Shown: in pieces, positions 13,201-25,849 of the stretch
How the letters are laid out: every line of letters starts with the position of its first letter
Numbering within the stretch: the stretch's first letter is position 1
Source: Homarus americanus
Taxonomy: Eukaryota; Arthropoda; Malacostraca; Decapoda; Nephropidae
Length of the DNA stretch: 64,000 nt
Reading direction: 5' to 3'
NCBI RefSeq assembly: GCF_018991925.1
Contig: NW_024753828.1
Span: 2,714,014-2,778,013, forward strand
Made by a program: the position numbers and the translations under genes
Notes under the pieces: generated by a model
What the model saw: the letters and a program-made list of their open reading frames with translations, nothing else
What the model was told of the DNA's origin: nothing
The model's database searches: none

Positions 13201-16200
13201 ACCAAGCTGAGAGGCTGTTGACGTGAGGTGACAGGCATTACGACATCACATGACAAGTGTTACCGCCACTGACACCCAATTACTGGAGGTGTGGTAGTTA
13301 GGATAGGTGGTCACACCCTGCAGACGTGAGGTGAGGTGACAGGAGTTATAACATCACATGACAAGTGTTACCGCCACTGACACCATTTAGACGGACACAA
13401 TTGATCTGTGCATTTAAGATTTATGTTTTATATATTTTAAGATTCCATGTGAAAATTTTGAAGGGCAAATACTACAATCCAGAGAGAGTTAACAGTGACA
13501 GTAAGTTACCTTCAAGGCATGTCCTTCCCCGAGTGGATCGAGCAACTCCACGAAATTGGTCCATGCGTTCGTCCATCCATTTTCCCGAGCATCATTAAAG
13601 ATCACTTTGAGATTCTCTTTAAATTCAAGGAACATGGGAGAGTTGAGAAAGTTCTTGGCAGCATCTCGCAGCTTAATGCGTTCTCCTTGACTATCAGTCA
13701 CTGTTGCATTGAAATATAAGGCTGAGCCCCAGAAACTGTTGAAGACCACAACACACATCATCAAAGTCATGAACCGCCTGTAAAAATAAAAATTAATTAA
13801 TACTGTAAATAAAAAAAATATTATCTTTTATAAATATGTCAAGGAAACTACTGAAATTGAAGATTAAACTGAAGAAAACCACAAAACTTTATACAGGTAC
13901 TTTACTATTACAAAATTGGGTACAGAATAAATATGCAAATATGATATCCCTGTTAGCTGAAATAATTGGTTTAGAATGGTTCCAGGATTGAGATATTTCC
14001 AGGTATGGATATGAATTTTCTCATCCTGAAAATAATCCCACTTCCCCGGGTACTGGGGAAACGTTTCCGAGATTCTAAACCACGCACCTAGCATGGACAG
14101 ACAGAGCTGTATTTATGTATGCAAACACTGCTGTACAAGTACAATATATTGTAAATAAACAAATATTGCATACTACTGTATACACCATCCTGTACTCACC
14201 AACAGATGTTTGTGATGAAGACAGGACAAATGGTGATATGATGATTCAGAATGGCCTGCCTTTATTCTGTACCATCTCCTGTAGCAGGTGTTACTAACTG
14301 TCACTCTCCTCTCCCTCCATGAAGGAGGAAGTGTACATGCACTGTATACTGTACAGTACATACACCCTCTACACACTAGCCAACAGTAAGCTTACACTGT
14401 CCACTCTGCTATGCACAGTACTGTACAAAACAGATTCTCAGCCTAACAACAATAAATTCTTGGCAGGATTTCTACTGGTTCTAAACCTAACATTAAAAGG
14501 TTCGAACATAAATGTACTATAACAGGTTCTTGGTCTGACTATAACAGGTTCTCAGCCTAACTCAATCAGGCTTTTGACCAGACTATGCCAGGTTTCTAGC
14601 ATAAGTACAGCATATGTCCAACAGGGCAACTATTATCTTGTAAAGCACAAGAACCCATGAGTGAGATGCTAAAAGAAAAATAGCTTAATTTTAAAATATT
14701 TTGCTCTGAACTGGACTTTTTATTTATTCAGAATACCCCTGGGCTGAATTAGTATGAATTGGTGAAGTAATTATACGTATTAACAATGAAAGAAATCGCT
14801 GACTTACTTGCAAAACGGAGAGTCGGGATATGGAGTTCTTCGCCATTCTTTCCCCCTTGAAGTAAAGAGCAAAGCACAAGAAATTGCACTCCAGTTAGCC
14901 AATGGTGGATGGAAAAATGAGAAAGGAAGCACAATATAAGCTCCAATCATAGCCCACTTTAGCTGTCCTTGTTCACGACCAATATTGCCAATTGTCCACA
15001 CACCTGACAAGTACAAACAAAACTCAGATTGTAAAGTTCATGTTTAAAAATAAAATACTGTACTGTAATGTAGAGTACCTGTATACACTGGAATAAAAAG
15101 GAAAGCAAAGGAAGATAAAAATAAAAACAAGTGGCCGGTGAAACAAACGTACTGATGCTACCCGACAAAGTTGCAGATATATGAATATTATCTGTGACCT
15201 GAAATTCTGAGACCCTCCACCAAGTATATATAGTATACAACAAGTGAATTTCACCCACTTGTTTTCAGAAGTTATGGCCCATGCACAACATATGAGATAC
15301 ATGGATTTGAAGACAAAGTGGGGACTCTTCCAAGGAAAAACAAGAAAATAGAATGAAGATAAAGATAATAAACGATTATAATCAGTACCTGCCATTAAGT
15401 AAAAGTTGAAAGCAAGACAGAACTATATCACTGGGACATGAATGAAGACAGGCAATAATCAAGCTTAAGAATGGTAAGGATCCAGAAGTGGATCAAATCA
15501 CCAAAGGAGTATAACCTATACAAGATGGCCACACAAAGTTGAAAATACAGTACAGTACTGTTTCTTGTGCAATGAGCAAAGTTAAATAACATTGGGCCTG
15601 GTTAGTACTGGGTTAGGTGACCGCCTAGGAACACCAGATGCTGTTGGCACTTAACCCTTTGACTGCGGGAGGTTACCCTAAGCTGAATAAAATCGTCTGG
15701 CGGCAGTCAGAATAATATGGTAAGTGTGGGAAATGGCAGCGAATGGGTTAAACTAAAGGACCCGACTGGAAATAAGCATCTCATTAATTTGTCAGCTATC
15801 CTTGATCAAATTTCCTTATATCAATTATTATTATTATAGAGTACAAAGGAATAAGTGTTAAGCATACCAGAGAAAGTAGATGGTAGAGTAATTACTGAGA
15901 GAGGAGATGTGTAAAAACAGAGCAAACTGAGGGAACAGCAGCATGGGTTCAGGGAAGTATGATTTGTGGGATAAAGTCTTTACATTAAAGAACCTGAATG
16001 AAGAGTTTTGGGAGATAGGCAGATAATCTTTAATTACCTCAAGATAAGAGAGCTCATGGAAGTCCTACATATAAGGCACAGTTTTTACTCTGTAAATGTG
16101 GGTTGGTGATAGGAAGGACACTGAGTCATAAAAGTTGCTTCAAACTTGACTGATGGTAACTGGGACACCATGTCATAGGCAATCACTGCTAACCTACACT

Positions 16201-19200
16201 ATCATGGAAAATGGCCATAAATCATAATGATGATGATCTTAGATACAAATACAGTGATATCTCTGTTAGCCGGAACAATTGTTGCAGAGCACTTCCGGGG
16301 ATGAGGGATTTCCGGGTAATGAGTTGACTCTCTCAAAGCCGTTAAAAAATATCTCATCCCCGGGATTTTCCGGGTATCGGGAAATTTTTTCCGGAATTTT
16401 CCGAAAAATGAGCCCCTCAGAAAATTTTAATTCCGGCTATCGGAGAGTTCCAGGTTTGAGGGATTCCGGCTAAAGGAGATATTACTGTATATTTAATCAA
16501 GAAAGGCTGAGTGTACAGTGTACACCACAGCACTTTAAATGCTCATAAAATAAAAAAAGAAAAACAGTATACACAGCAAGTATTTAGTACCTAGGGGGAA
16601 ATTACTCAGAACTTTGGAATACACTATCACATTTTTAAGTCCATCTTTTACTGTTTAGTCCACACTGTTGACATTCTACTGTTTATGCAATGTACAGTAT
16701 ACATATTTCCTTACCAATAGCTGTCCCTATGGGTGAAAGAAGTGTAAGTGATGTCCAGCTTAGGCCAAACACTTCTTCTGTAGGCACAGCAGCAATCATG
16801 AGGATGCTCCAGCTGTTCCCCACCAAGATTTGACTAACGAACCGTATCAGACTGAAGGGCGGCTGTCATAGAAAAAAAATTGCTTTACTAGACTCTTTTG
16901 CTGGATAATTTATGATGATCAGGACAGAACATGGACACCAAGCTCTACACCACACCATATTTCAATGTTTTGTCATTTAACTCCTCAACTACTGTACAGC
17001 CATTCTATTAATATTCATCCCTAGAAATAATTTTTGGATATATATGATATTTCTCCAATGGCCGTACCTATTGCTGTGACTGGCCTAAAAAGCTGAAAGT
17101 AACATTAATTTAGTCTTTCTCTCAGTCTTGTTTCTTCTGGGATTTTAAGAGTGGCCACATGTAAAGTTTCCCAAATATCATCATCTCCTGACAACCTACA
17201 TATAATTAAATGTTAAAAAAATTCAAATAACACTGGATACATTTGTGAAGAAGTTTATATGTGGATAAGTACAGTGCTTCAATAAAATAATTGCTTTCTG
17301 TTATTACAACCAAGAGATAATGATTAATGAATAGCATAGTTTGACAATTGCCTAACTGGAATATTGGCTCTTTGGGGGGGAAAGGGCTTTATTTGTCTCA
17401 ACAATATAAAGGGGATCATTCATATTCTGACATGTACCCCTGTAAAATAAAACTTCCATTTAACGAACACCAATCTAACAGGTATAGCCCGTTTTATGGA
17501 GGATTCACATTTAATGAACCTCGATATAAGGTACTGCACTCTCCCCTACAGTATGCTATATAGAGGTTCCACATCTAGCAAACCTTGATATAATGGACAA
17601 CACTCTCCCCATATATAAGTCAGTTAAATAGCCCAGAAGTTCCCAAACACAGGGTCATGACCCCCACAAGATACATCATAAAGGGTTGCACAGAGGTCAT
17701 GGGGTCGCATAAGGGTAATAGGATTGCTGGAGTTACCTGGGTCTTGCAGCAATCACATGTGATTTTTTTAGCCCAGGTGTCAAGGGCTGAAGGATGTGGC
17801 CAACAGGTGCTGTTTTGTTAAGTCACGAACATAAATTATGATCTAGGGATTAACACAGTTACTCTCCTTTTGCCAGGTCCGGCTTCCCCTCATGACAGGT
17901 TTCACAGCACAAGTTCCACACTCCTACCATTGAACTGTGATCAGCTCAGTTACTCTACTTCCCACGGATGCAGACAGAAAATGGCAGCAAATTTAAATGA
18001 TAAGATTCCTCGAGTTGCTTACCGGCTGACAATGAGGCAAGAGTGAGTTTTTACATCTATATGCTGATACAGTTTTGAATTACTTTATCAAAGAGACATT
18101 CAGTGGTTAAAAACCGAGCTCTTGAGGTTCTGGTACAATTTGGAACTACCTGTGTCTGCGAGGCAGCTTTCTCGTCAGTGGTGTTTATAAAAAATATTAC
18201 AGTAACTGTATATCAAACTTCAACTTAGAAAATTGTATGCTATGTTGTTTAATCACATAATTATACACCCAATTAACAGAAAATTTATTAAATGATAATG
18301 CACATGTCACAAAGAATTATAACTGATGTACTTTGTATTGAAAATTAATTAATTAATTGATGATATAAACATGCCACATATTAACCATGAGAGCTGTAAC
18401 CTATCTCTGCCAATGCAAAATTTCAACTTCATGTAATACATCTTCTTATTTGTTTTTACAGCCAAATACCTTAAAATTAAGCTAAGAGAAGTTCTGAATA
18501 AGAAATGCTATTGAAGAGATTATATTTGTCTGAGTGTGTACACACACACACACATATTGTCTCAAGAACGAATGGCTCCCAGTCCCAGCCGCAAAAATGC
18601 CGGCAACTTTAAAACTACCCACAGACATTCTTGGGTACATCCAGGGTGTCATCCGCAAATTGTCAGGGCAGGCTGTATATGAAAAATACTTCTTTTTTTT
18701 TACTGTGGATATAGTTTGGCTCAACTATCTTTTTGAAATGTTATTTTACACTTGATTAACAACTTACCATTTATTGAATTTGTTTATAATAATGAAATTT
18801 AATCAAATTTCTTTTAACTATACTGTTACTGAAAAGAATTTTCCTTAAATAAAAGAAACATGACCTTCTTGAAAATAATAAACATGATTGTTGAAAAATG
18901 CTCTGAGATCCAGGAACCTACATATACTGTAACATCATTAGGAAATACACATTCAATCCAAATTAGTTATACGTATCTGTATGACCATAATATATTAATA
19001 AGAAAATAATACTTATGATTTCCAGAATTAGGAAATAAATGCTTCTATATTTATATAAAATAAATAATAATATACAGTACTTTGATCATACAGTATAGGT
19101 CACATAGTAGAACGTATAGAAGACAAAAGCATTAGTAAAGTTCATAGTAACCACTTAATCCAGTGAGGTATATAATTACGTAGACTGAGCATGTAAGTAG

Positions 19201-22033
19201 TAATATCTTCCAAGTCATACATGAACACAGCCCAGGACAAAACCAGTAAATTTACCCAGCTGCTACTCCTCACTGGGTGATGAGGCTCTGGGAACAGTTA
19301 TCGACTAGTAGTTATGTTAAAAAGAAGCATTAGTAAAGCCACAGTAACTACTTAAATACACCTAATTTAGTGAGGTAATAATGGTGGCTGAGTACAGAAA
19401 TAACTTGATCAGTCATATATGAACATAAACAATAACATGTGTTGAGACTAAGTCATCTATCTGTATGTTATTATAGAGTTTTACATGATAAATAGTGATA
19501 GAGAGAACACAAACTATTAGATGATAAATAGTGATAGAGAGAACACAAACTATTAGATGATAAATAGTGATAGAGAGAACACAAAATAGTGAAAATTAAT
19601 TTTGACTATGATCAATGATTTTCTCTCTGGCTATAATCAATTAAAATTACTTGATTAAAATTGTTTGAGTCTAATCATGCCAACCCTGGACCGCAATACT
19701 ACACTGTGTGAGTTTGACCTGAGAAAACCAGATGAATAATTAAGGTTTTGTTGTGGAATGGGATCATCACATCAAAACCGACTGATTACGGTAGTAAGAG
19801 TGGATGAATGACAATAAATGTGGGAAGAACATGAGTGTGCACAGGCAGCCTCCGACTTACGACAGGGATGGGTTCCTGGACCCTGATCGTAAGTCGATTT
19901 GCTCATAAGTCAGAACAGTGTTAATTCCACAACCTTGCCCACACAAAACAACAATAATATCCCATACATAGCCAATAGTGTAAATAAAGTGATGTTAAAC
20001 AGTATAGAATAATGAAAATAAAGTAAAAAAAGGGAATTTTAATTTAAATTTTTTGCGATAAATGCATTGGGATCTCGTTCGTAATTACGGGTGATCATAA
20101 GTTGGATACTTGTAACTCAGAGACTGCCCGTACAGGCATTATCTTTTGATTGTAGCCACTCTCCATTATAGATGTTGGCGGGGGGGTTGCTTCAGAGTGG
20201 AAAAATCTAATAACGTAGACTTACCTTTCGATGCTTCTTCATCTTTTGTGTTAATTCAGCTATATAATCATCACTTGCATTAATATCTCTCACGTAAGCT
20301 GGTATACGGATAAAATCCCGCATGAGTCCACAACCAAGGTAACCTCCAATGGTAGTAAACAAGATGAATGCCTGAAAAAATACGCAATTTAAAATCTATA
20401 ATGGCTAAAAGATATGTGGAAATGATTCTGAAATCCCAGTTCACAATCACAACTGAATACAATATGTACAGCAACTTATGTGAAAGTCACCAAAGGCTTA
20501 GGGTCTAATTAGGATCCTAGGTAATCCTGGCCTATGTGGCAGCAGGGACAGTAAACCAAAGATTGCTTTCTCTTCCATAAGCAACTCTAGCCCTTAAAAG
20601 ATGATTAAGAAACCAGTTATGAGAGCTATTGGGTCAAATGTTACACAGACCACGGTGATCCATACTAATTTATCCTGGGTATTAGTAATTTTCCAGGGAG
20701 AAAAAGATTAAGAAAAGTGAATTTTCATTGTTTTGAGAAATGTAAAGCAAGGGGCACCATGACCAAAGTGTATGAACGGAAGAGGTGATTAGGTTATTCA
20801 TCAAAACAGGAGTGAACACATAACAATGGCTTTAAGTTAGGTTATGAAATAAAGAATTGTGGATGAATGGAACAAGTTAACAATTACCATCATTAACTCA
20901 AGTCACACTGGGAGGTTTCAAATATAAGTTGTACTGTACAGATATATGACTGATAATGGTTGTTTAAATACAGTAGTCAAAAGGGGCTACCACAGCTTTC
21001 TTTATTCTTTGTTATCAATCACTTCTCTGTCATATTCAGAAACACATTACCAGTAGGCCCTCACTTCATTTGATTATAACATTACCATATATATTCTTGT
21101 ATAAACCGATCTCATATATAATTTTACCCGTGATTTTTTTTAATAAATATACCCGAGTTTATCATATACTGCATTATCCTGTATAATTGACCCTATCTTT
21201 TGAGAAATACTCGGTATAATCCTAGGCATAATGTAGCAAGACACTGGATTCACACACTGCATCTTGACCACCACAACAGCTGACACTATGAACAGTGTTA
21301 CTAACTCTGAAAAAGAATTTCCGACAGTTACCAACTCCTATGACCTATGAGAAATAAGGTAAAATAATATAAATATAAACAAGTGTTCTAAAATTGAATA
21401 CAGTACTATACCTATAAAATCAAAATGCTGTTACGTATAATTCCAATTCATTTTTGGTTATCACAACTGTAAAATTGCTTGTGATAACTACTGTATAAAC
21501 ATTCTTAATTTCCAAATAATGTTGCTTGTAAACTTCACAAGCAACAGAGTAAAAACCTAATTACCTGTACTGTACTGTATTGGTAAGGCAAAGTCTAATC
21601 ATAGAGTGCACTATTCTAACCTTTTCTTTTTTCAAATTCCTGTGAGATGGGCCATTACCCCCCTACACCACCTGTCTTTTCTTCAGCATCTGCCAAAGGC
21701 GACCCCGCCCATTCTCAGAATTTTCTGAACCCACTCCTGAATAACTAACCAAGTGGGGCATTAACTGATACAATATTAGCATTTCTTCTCTATGTAATGA
21801 ATGACATATGAGATCAAAGTTGAGAATAAAAATTAAATCTGATTGTTCTTCTAGGATAAGAAAGCAGCCATAACAATAAGTGATAAGAAAGGTTGTATCA
21901 TATTATAACAGGTACAGTACACACACTCACCTGACGATCCCGCCTCAGGTACAGTAAGTGTAGACCAAACCAGCCACCAACAAACCACAGAAGATATGCT
22001 ACCCATATACTTTTTGAAGGTGTCTTTCTTAAT
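4297..22033 (-). CDS. DNAJC22: DNAJC22/wurst-like membrane J-domain co-chaperone (7 coding exons, start exon missing)
   Basis: Coding exons in order on the minus strand: 22033-21931, 20371-20225, 16862-16715, 15003-14808, 13777-13510, 11728-11646 and 4435-4297 (stop TAA at 4297-4299). All introns are GT-AG and phases match at every junction, giving about 360 residues; family members are near 340. Exon 1 carries a TM2-type motif ([17 protein letters not shown]). Later exons encode about seven hydrophobic segments, for example SILMIAAV and [15 protein letters not shown]. The C-terminus is a J domain with the HPD triad ([10 protein letters not shown]), followed by a basic KNRRKRKN tail. The architecture of N-terminal membrane spans plus C-terminal J domain is that of DNAJC22; Drosophila wurst acts in clathrin-mediated endocytosis in airway epithelia. 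The intron after the HPD codon is about 7.2 kb and splits the Arg codon. The first exon needs a codon ending in the A at 22033; its ATG exon was not found upstream. Confidence 0.93.
6227..6685. mobile_element. MITE with TA target site (Tigger/pogo-like ends)
   Basis: The left end reads AGTAAACCCTCGAAAATCC and the reverse complement of the right end reads CAGTGAACCTTCGAAAATCC. The right end abuts TA. The interior has further AATCCGGAC-type inverted pieces and no transposase, so it is a non-autonomous element. It lies in the last DNAJC22 intron. Confidence 0.7.
6793..7972 (+). mobile_element. Non-autonomous Tigger-like element
   Basis: It starts CAGTATTACCCCGCTTTACA and ends with TACTACTG, flanked by TA on both sides (6791-6792 and 7973-7974). 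The left end matches the start of the transposase-bearing copy at 55076. The right 180 bp (from about 7797) closely match 57497-57650, including the stretch TATTGTGTCGG. No transposase is present, so it would have relied on the family enzyme. It carries an internal tandem duplication. Confidence 0.85.
6951..7656. repeat. Internal duplication, 422-bp period, within Tigger-like element
   Basis: Segments 6951-7238 and 7373-7656 are direct copies (both begin TTTAGCTCATAAAATTCATA), separated by different spacer sequence. Differences include ACTCGACC versus ACCCGGCC and a small indel after TTAGATCTA. Confidence 0.85.
8117..8976. mobile_element. Inverted-repeat element with GGAAGACGC motifs
   Basis: The 27-bp ends (8117-8143 and 8950-8976) are inverted copies with a few mismatches, sharing TACC and the core GCTTGGAAGACGC. 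Extra GGAAGACGC and GCGTCTTCC copies sit just inside both ends, giving a subterminal palindrome cluster typical of non-autonomous DNA transposons. The interior has no coding signal. Confidence 0.7.
9060..9480. repeat. Diverged direct duplication, about 210-bp period
   Basis: 9069-9200 and 9277-9410 share the block AAAGTTGTGGAAAAA, then a block of TGTGGTTTAGAAAT or TGTGGCTTAGAAAT, and GAGTATGGGTGTGTAT or GAGCATCGGTGTGTAT, in the same order. It appears to be an old tandem duplication without coding content. Confidence 0.6.
9868..10657. mobile_element. Possible MITE with TTAACCCTTA ends
   Basis: The left end (GGTTAACCCTTAAGCCCCGG) and the reverse complement of the right end (TTTAACCCTTACGCCCTGGG) form a roughly 20-bp inverted repeat. 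The interior is non-coding, with G-rich purine runs. No clear target duplication. Confidence 0.45.
10765..11165 (+). repeat. Dispersed repeat, related inverted copy at 18530-18665
   Basis: The stretch from about 10829 to 10965 (containing CCCAAATGTCTGTGGGTAG and a CA-rich tract) matches the reverse complement of 18530-18665. The flanks contain TTCGCGGTCC and TTCACGGATTT patterns seen near ends of pogo-like elements. Probably a non-autonomous transposon, ends not resolved. Confidence 0.5.
13222..13387. repeat. Direct duplication, 116-bp spacing
   Basis: The block containing CATCACATGACAAGTGTTACCGCCACTGACACC occurs twice (about 13244-13276 and 13352-13384), each preceded by GTGAGGTGACAGG. It lies in a DNAJC22 intron just before the 13510 splice site; no coding signal. 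Confidence 0.8.
13936..14090. repeat. Degraded relative of the 16252 MITE
   Basis: GATATCCCTGTTAGCTGAA near 13940 resembles the left end of the element at 16252 (GATATCTCTGTTAGCCGGAA). Similar TTTCCGGG-like words follow. The right end is not recognisable. Confidence 0.45.
15650..15756. repeat. Small inverted-repeat element (about 105 bp)
   Basis: A short element bounded by CTTAACCCTTTGACTGC and GCAGCGAATGGGTTAAAC, imperfectly inverted, with no coding content. Likely a very short MITE remnant. Confidence 0.4.
16252..16487. mobile_element. MITE, 236 bp, TA target duplication
   Basis: The left end is CAGTGATATCTCTGTTAGCC and the reverse complement of the right end is CAGTAATATCTCCTTTAGCC. TA lies directly outside both ends (16250-16251, 16488-16489). 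The interior is made of TTCCGGG/CCGGAA palindromic words. TA duplication plus CAGT ends indicates the Tc1/mariner superfamily, pogo-like. It sits in a DNAJC22 intron, 228 bp from exon 16862-16715. Confidence 0.8.
17000..18500. other. DNAJC22 intron; no gene, degraded repeats
   Basis: No coding exon fits here. About 17455-17600 contains two degraded copies of an AACGAACACC / AATGAACCTCGATATAA pattern, reminiscent of transposon ends. About 18530-18665 is the inverted copy of the repeat at 10829-10965. The remainder is AT-rich. Confidence 0.5.
19485..19590. repeat. 36-bp tandem repeat, three copies
   Basis: Units begin at 19485, 19521 and 19557 with ATGATAAATAGTGATAGAGA and are essentially identical except at the last end. 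Confidence 0.9.
19842..20131. mobile_element. MITE-like element related to 1468-1783
   Basis: The left end includes CAGGCAGCCTCCGACTTACG. The reverse complement of the right end includes CGGGCAGTCTCTGAGTTACA. The about 290-bp interior is non-coding. It sits in the DNAJC22 intron about 100 bp from exon 20371-20225. Confidence 0.6.
20855..20975 (+). mobile_element. CR1-like LINE 3' remnant
   Basis: The words GTGGATGAATGGAACAAGTT and AACTCAAGTCACACTGGGAGG parallel the better copy at 24090-24150 (GTGGATGAGTGGAACAAGTT). In intact relatives this region codes for the end of reverse transcriptase (VVDEWNKL motif). Very short and decayed. Confidence 0.5.
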
Positions 22034-24030
22034 CTGAAGTTGAAAAGCAGATAACAAAATAGGGTAAGTACTTTTTTATTATGATGACTGAAAGCAAAGT
22101 AAGAGGTATGGTGTCACATCCCCGGCTGCAGCAAGGAAACCTGGAACTGTCTCAATTACCAGACTTCTCAATCAATCCACTCTTTCACAACTCAAGAATA
22201 ATTCACTGAAATGTGGTTTGTCATCAACAACACTCCACAACTCAATTTTTATGCTCCGATATGAAATTTGTGAACCTCAATTTCTAAAATCATCACAACT
22301 GTTTTCCAAAACTCCTCAAAACTATTCTCTACAGTAGCTCTCCAATGTGTTACTTCAAATACTCTATTACAGTATCTGGCTGTCAGATAACCTTACAATA
22401 CTGGCCAGCAGAGAGTAGGTTTGGAAGGTATGGTACTTACAGCTTTTATGAGTTACAGTAGTTCTGACAGGTATAACTTTTGGAGGTTCTACAAGTTCTG
22501 ACACTCCTGTCAGTCACTTAAATACTGTATTGATTTGACACACCATGACCAACACTGCTACCCTCCATTGTATGGGGGCAATTGGTGGGGAAAACCCCCC
22601 TGGACAGGGAGCAGCTGGGTTACTGCATAAGGGACGTGGACCAACAATCAGGCAGTTGACTTTGACGTGTCAGTCTGGTCGGTTCATTGACCCTTGTCTA
22701 ATCTATATCCCTCAGCTGAGATCAACCCCTGGCTGGCATACTGTCTTCACCAGTCCACTGAACATCGGGAAGGAGTTCTATGCTGTAATTGTGAACAATT
22801 CACCGGAATTTTGTCAGTTTCTGTGTATTATACCTTAATCATATACTTTGTGATTACTCAAGTTGGTGTGCTTTAAGAGTGTTCTTGTGGTGTTGTTTGT
22901 GAGTGTTATATGTTAAAAAAAAAATTTTTGTCTTTAAATTCAGTCCCGTGTCACTTACGGTCTTATTGTTACTTGTTATCAGTAATTTTAAGTTTGGTTA
23001 AGGGTTTGTGTCTTGTTAATTAACTTCTTTGGGAGAGTGAATTCTTTAAAAGAACTAAGTCTTTTGAGAAACAAAAGACCAGCTATTATTAGTATTATTG
23101 TTATAGTACAGTATACAGTACTACAACTTGTACTGTATGTAACTTCTGTAAATTATATTACATTAAAATTTAATTTGGTTACAATAGTTTTTATTATCTA
23201 AGTAGAATAAATTATATTATCACTTAAATGCTGAGTCACAAGAAATTTTCAGAAAATCATTTACAAAAAGAGCACCAAATCTAATTACGACGGAGTAGTT
23301 TATCATCCTGCCCCTAAACCCGTATTAAAAATACTGTACATTAATGTTGACTCAAAACAACTACCAATCGTAAGATGATAAACAACAACTTTTATTTTAT
23401 TTAAAAATTTCCTAAATCAGCTCCTTAACCCGGACACTTGTTCTTAAATACAGCTTTAATCTTTTTTAAATGTTTATATAATAGTTAGGTTTGGTTAGGT
23501 TAAGTTAGGCTTTGTTGGTTTGGGTTTGTACAAGAAACTGGAAATGACAATGCACAGAACCTAACACAACATGACATAACCAGCCTAAACTTACCTAAAT
23601 GGGGGCCTCCGCTATCCAGATCCTGCGGCACATTAAGCAGAAAGAACTACAGGTGATTTATGATTGAAGATACAGAAAAACAAACAAAAATGGAAAAATT
23701 ACTTAAAATTAAAGGTAAAACTTGTAGTGTCAAATATTAGTGGAGGAGACAGCTAACACCAAAAGGACTTTATAGAATTTGTTCATATTTTCCACAGGTG
23801 TTCTTTTGATGATAGTAAGCAATAAAAACCATACAACTTTTCTGTAATCTTTTTTCGCTTTTCTCTATCTACGATCACAAATCACCTATAGTGGGAAGGA
23901 CATGAAAGTTGAGGGAGAGGTTAGTTCAGGTTCTCTTATGTTCAGTGCATTGTCATTTCCATTTTCATGTTTAGCATCATTGAAATGGTACCCCCAGAAA
24001 TTTTGGTTCAATTCCATGGTTTTAAATTAG
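22034..24030. other. No gene identified; expected location range of DNAJC22 first exon onward
   Basis: The DNAJC22 start exon should lie upstream of 22033 on the minus strand, but none was found by eye. Repeated blocks (23632-23700 matching 24734-24790; 23741-23840 matching 24260-24345) and GGTTAGGTTAAGTTAGG-type text at about 23490 show old repeat content. Confidence 0.4.
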
Positions 24031-24039
24031 ACAAATTTA

Positions 24040-24250
24040 GATTTGGTGCAAGATAGGTAAACATGGGTTTGGAAATCAGAGTAGTGGATGAGTGGAACAA
24101 GTTACCAAATATCATCATTAACTCGAATACGCTGGATAGCTTCAAACATAGGTTGGATGGATATATGAGAGATAAGGGTCGGGTGTAAACGGGACTGCCC
24201 AGTATGGGCCAATAGGCCCACTGCAGTTTCCTCCATTCTTATGTTCTTAT
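24040..24250 (+). mobile_element. CR1-like LINE 3' end
   Basis: The plus-strand reading gives a peptide with VVDEWNKLPN and LDSFKHRLDGYMRDK-like words. A GGGCCAATAGGCCCACTGCAG tail and TTCTTATGTTCTTATGTAAT terminal repeats follow. This is the typical 3' end of decapod CR1-type LINEs. Only the last 200 bp remain, so it is a 5'-truncated dead copy. Confidence 0.75.
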
Positions 24251-24892
24251 GTAATACATGAGGAAACCACTAGCACCAGAAGCAGTTGTTCAATTTCGTT
24301 CATTTATTCCACAGATGTTCTTATCATTATAGTAAGTATTAAAAAGATGTGACATTTACTAGAACCTAATAGAACCTGACCTAACCAACCAAACCTTATG
24401 TACTCCCTAGCTGGGAGGGGGGGGGGCATATTAAACAAAAAGTACTACTGTACTTATTTTAATATCTGGTACAGTACCAATGAATGCAACTTTGTTGAAG
24501 TGTCATGGTGCAATTGTACTTTTTGTGTACGTGAGAGCACTGAGCGGGTCGGTTGCAAAGAAACAAAGCAGACAACACTTGCTGACTCGACAGATTTTTT
24601 GGAGAAGTATTTACAGTAATTAATTAATTTCTTAACCGACAAATCACGTAGAGACATCATTTTAGTGTCATATGATCAGCTTTTCACAGTGTTTTACCAC
24701 CACAATTTCCCTCCTCCTTCATGCCCTGCCCACTACAGGTGATTTATGATTGGAGATACAGGAAAAAAAAATACTAAAAGTGAAAATTTAAAGATGTCCC
24801 TCCTTCTTTACTGCTTATGGTAAATATTTAGTACTGTACTGTAGTTGCCAACACCTAATGATATATTGAGTCTTATACAAGGAGAAGGGTAT

Positions 24893-25160
24893 TATTGCAG
24901 TTTCGGCCAATACACGACCGACTGTTTTAACCGTCCCCAACCTTTAGATCTCCTTTGGAGTATTTCTACCCCATTTTAACCAGGGGCAAAGAGTAATAAC
25001 GTCTGAAATGAATTTTAAATTTTTTTCATACTTGGGGGGGGGATAACTCTAAAAACGGGTACTTCCCCCGTGAAGTAAAGGTCAAATTCGATTAAATCAC
25101 ACCAAAATACACAGTATAAACTATTTTCTTAACTACTAGGGCATATTGGCCAAAACTGCG
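24893..25160. mobile_element. MITE with GGCCAATA ends
   Basis: ATTGCAGTTTCGGCCAATA near the left edge and TATTGGCCAAAACTGCGAT near the right edge are inverted copies with two mismatches, about 270 bp apart. The interior is non-coding with a G9 run. Exact ends uncertain. Confidence 0.6.
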
Positions 25161-25544
25161 ATTTTACCAAGAGAATGATTAGAAAAAATTAAAATAATTC
25201 ATGCTATAGCATTTCCGTCGGAAATTATTAACAATTTAATTGTTCAAAGTGGGCAGGGGTATGAAATACAGAGAATATGTGGGGTAATATACTAAAAAGA
25301 ACCCCAAATAAACCTTTAAACACCTTCCCTAACCTTTCTTAATTTGTAAAAAGGTTAAGAATTGCTTTCGAGTTTATGGTTCCCTCCTCGATTACAGCCC
25401 AACTCGGCCCAAATCCAACTTGGACCATCTAGGATAACCAACTCGGAGTAAAATGTAAAAGTTTACACATTTATTTTTGCAAGAATGATAAAAGTACAAT
25501 GATAAAAAGCAGCATAGATGTACAACCATGACTGATAAACAGTC

Positions 25545-25695
25545 ACGAGTTCTGAGGTTGACGAGTTCCACAACAATGTACCCAAACAGGGCGACCTCAC
25601 TTTACCTGGTGACCTGACAACGATAACCTCACAAAATATGACGGTTGAGGATGACCTGATCACGTGATCTGAGGTTGACGAGTTCCACAACTATT
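25545..25695. repeat. Direct repeat of a 24-bp block
   Basis: TCTGAGGTTGACGAGTTCCA occurs at about 25551 and again at about 25669, both followed by CAAC. The intervening DNA contains GACCTGA-type words. No function apparent. Confidence 0.7.
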
Positions 25696-25849
25696 TAAAT
25701 GTGAGTTACTTAATGGACAAAGGCAGAACATACCATACAGAAAACTCAGATCAAATAACAATGACCCCAAATGAATAAATAATTATTTAAAAAATATTAT
25801 TGGCCAAAGGAAGGCTATAGGTTGGAGAATAAATGGTGGTGAAGTTTAC

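Noticed and set aside
22545..22876. 97- and 60-residue overlapping frames
   Set aside because: Neither shows a domain; the two overlap in different frames and have no splice partners.
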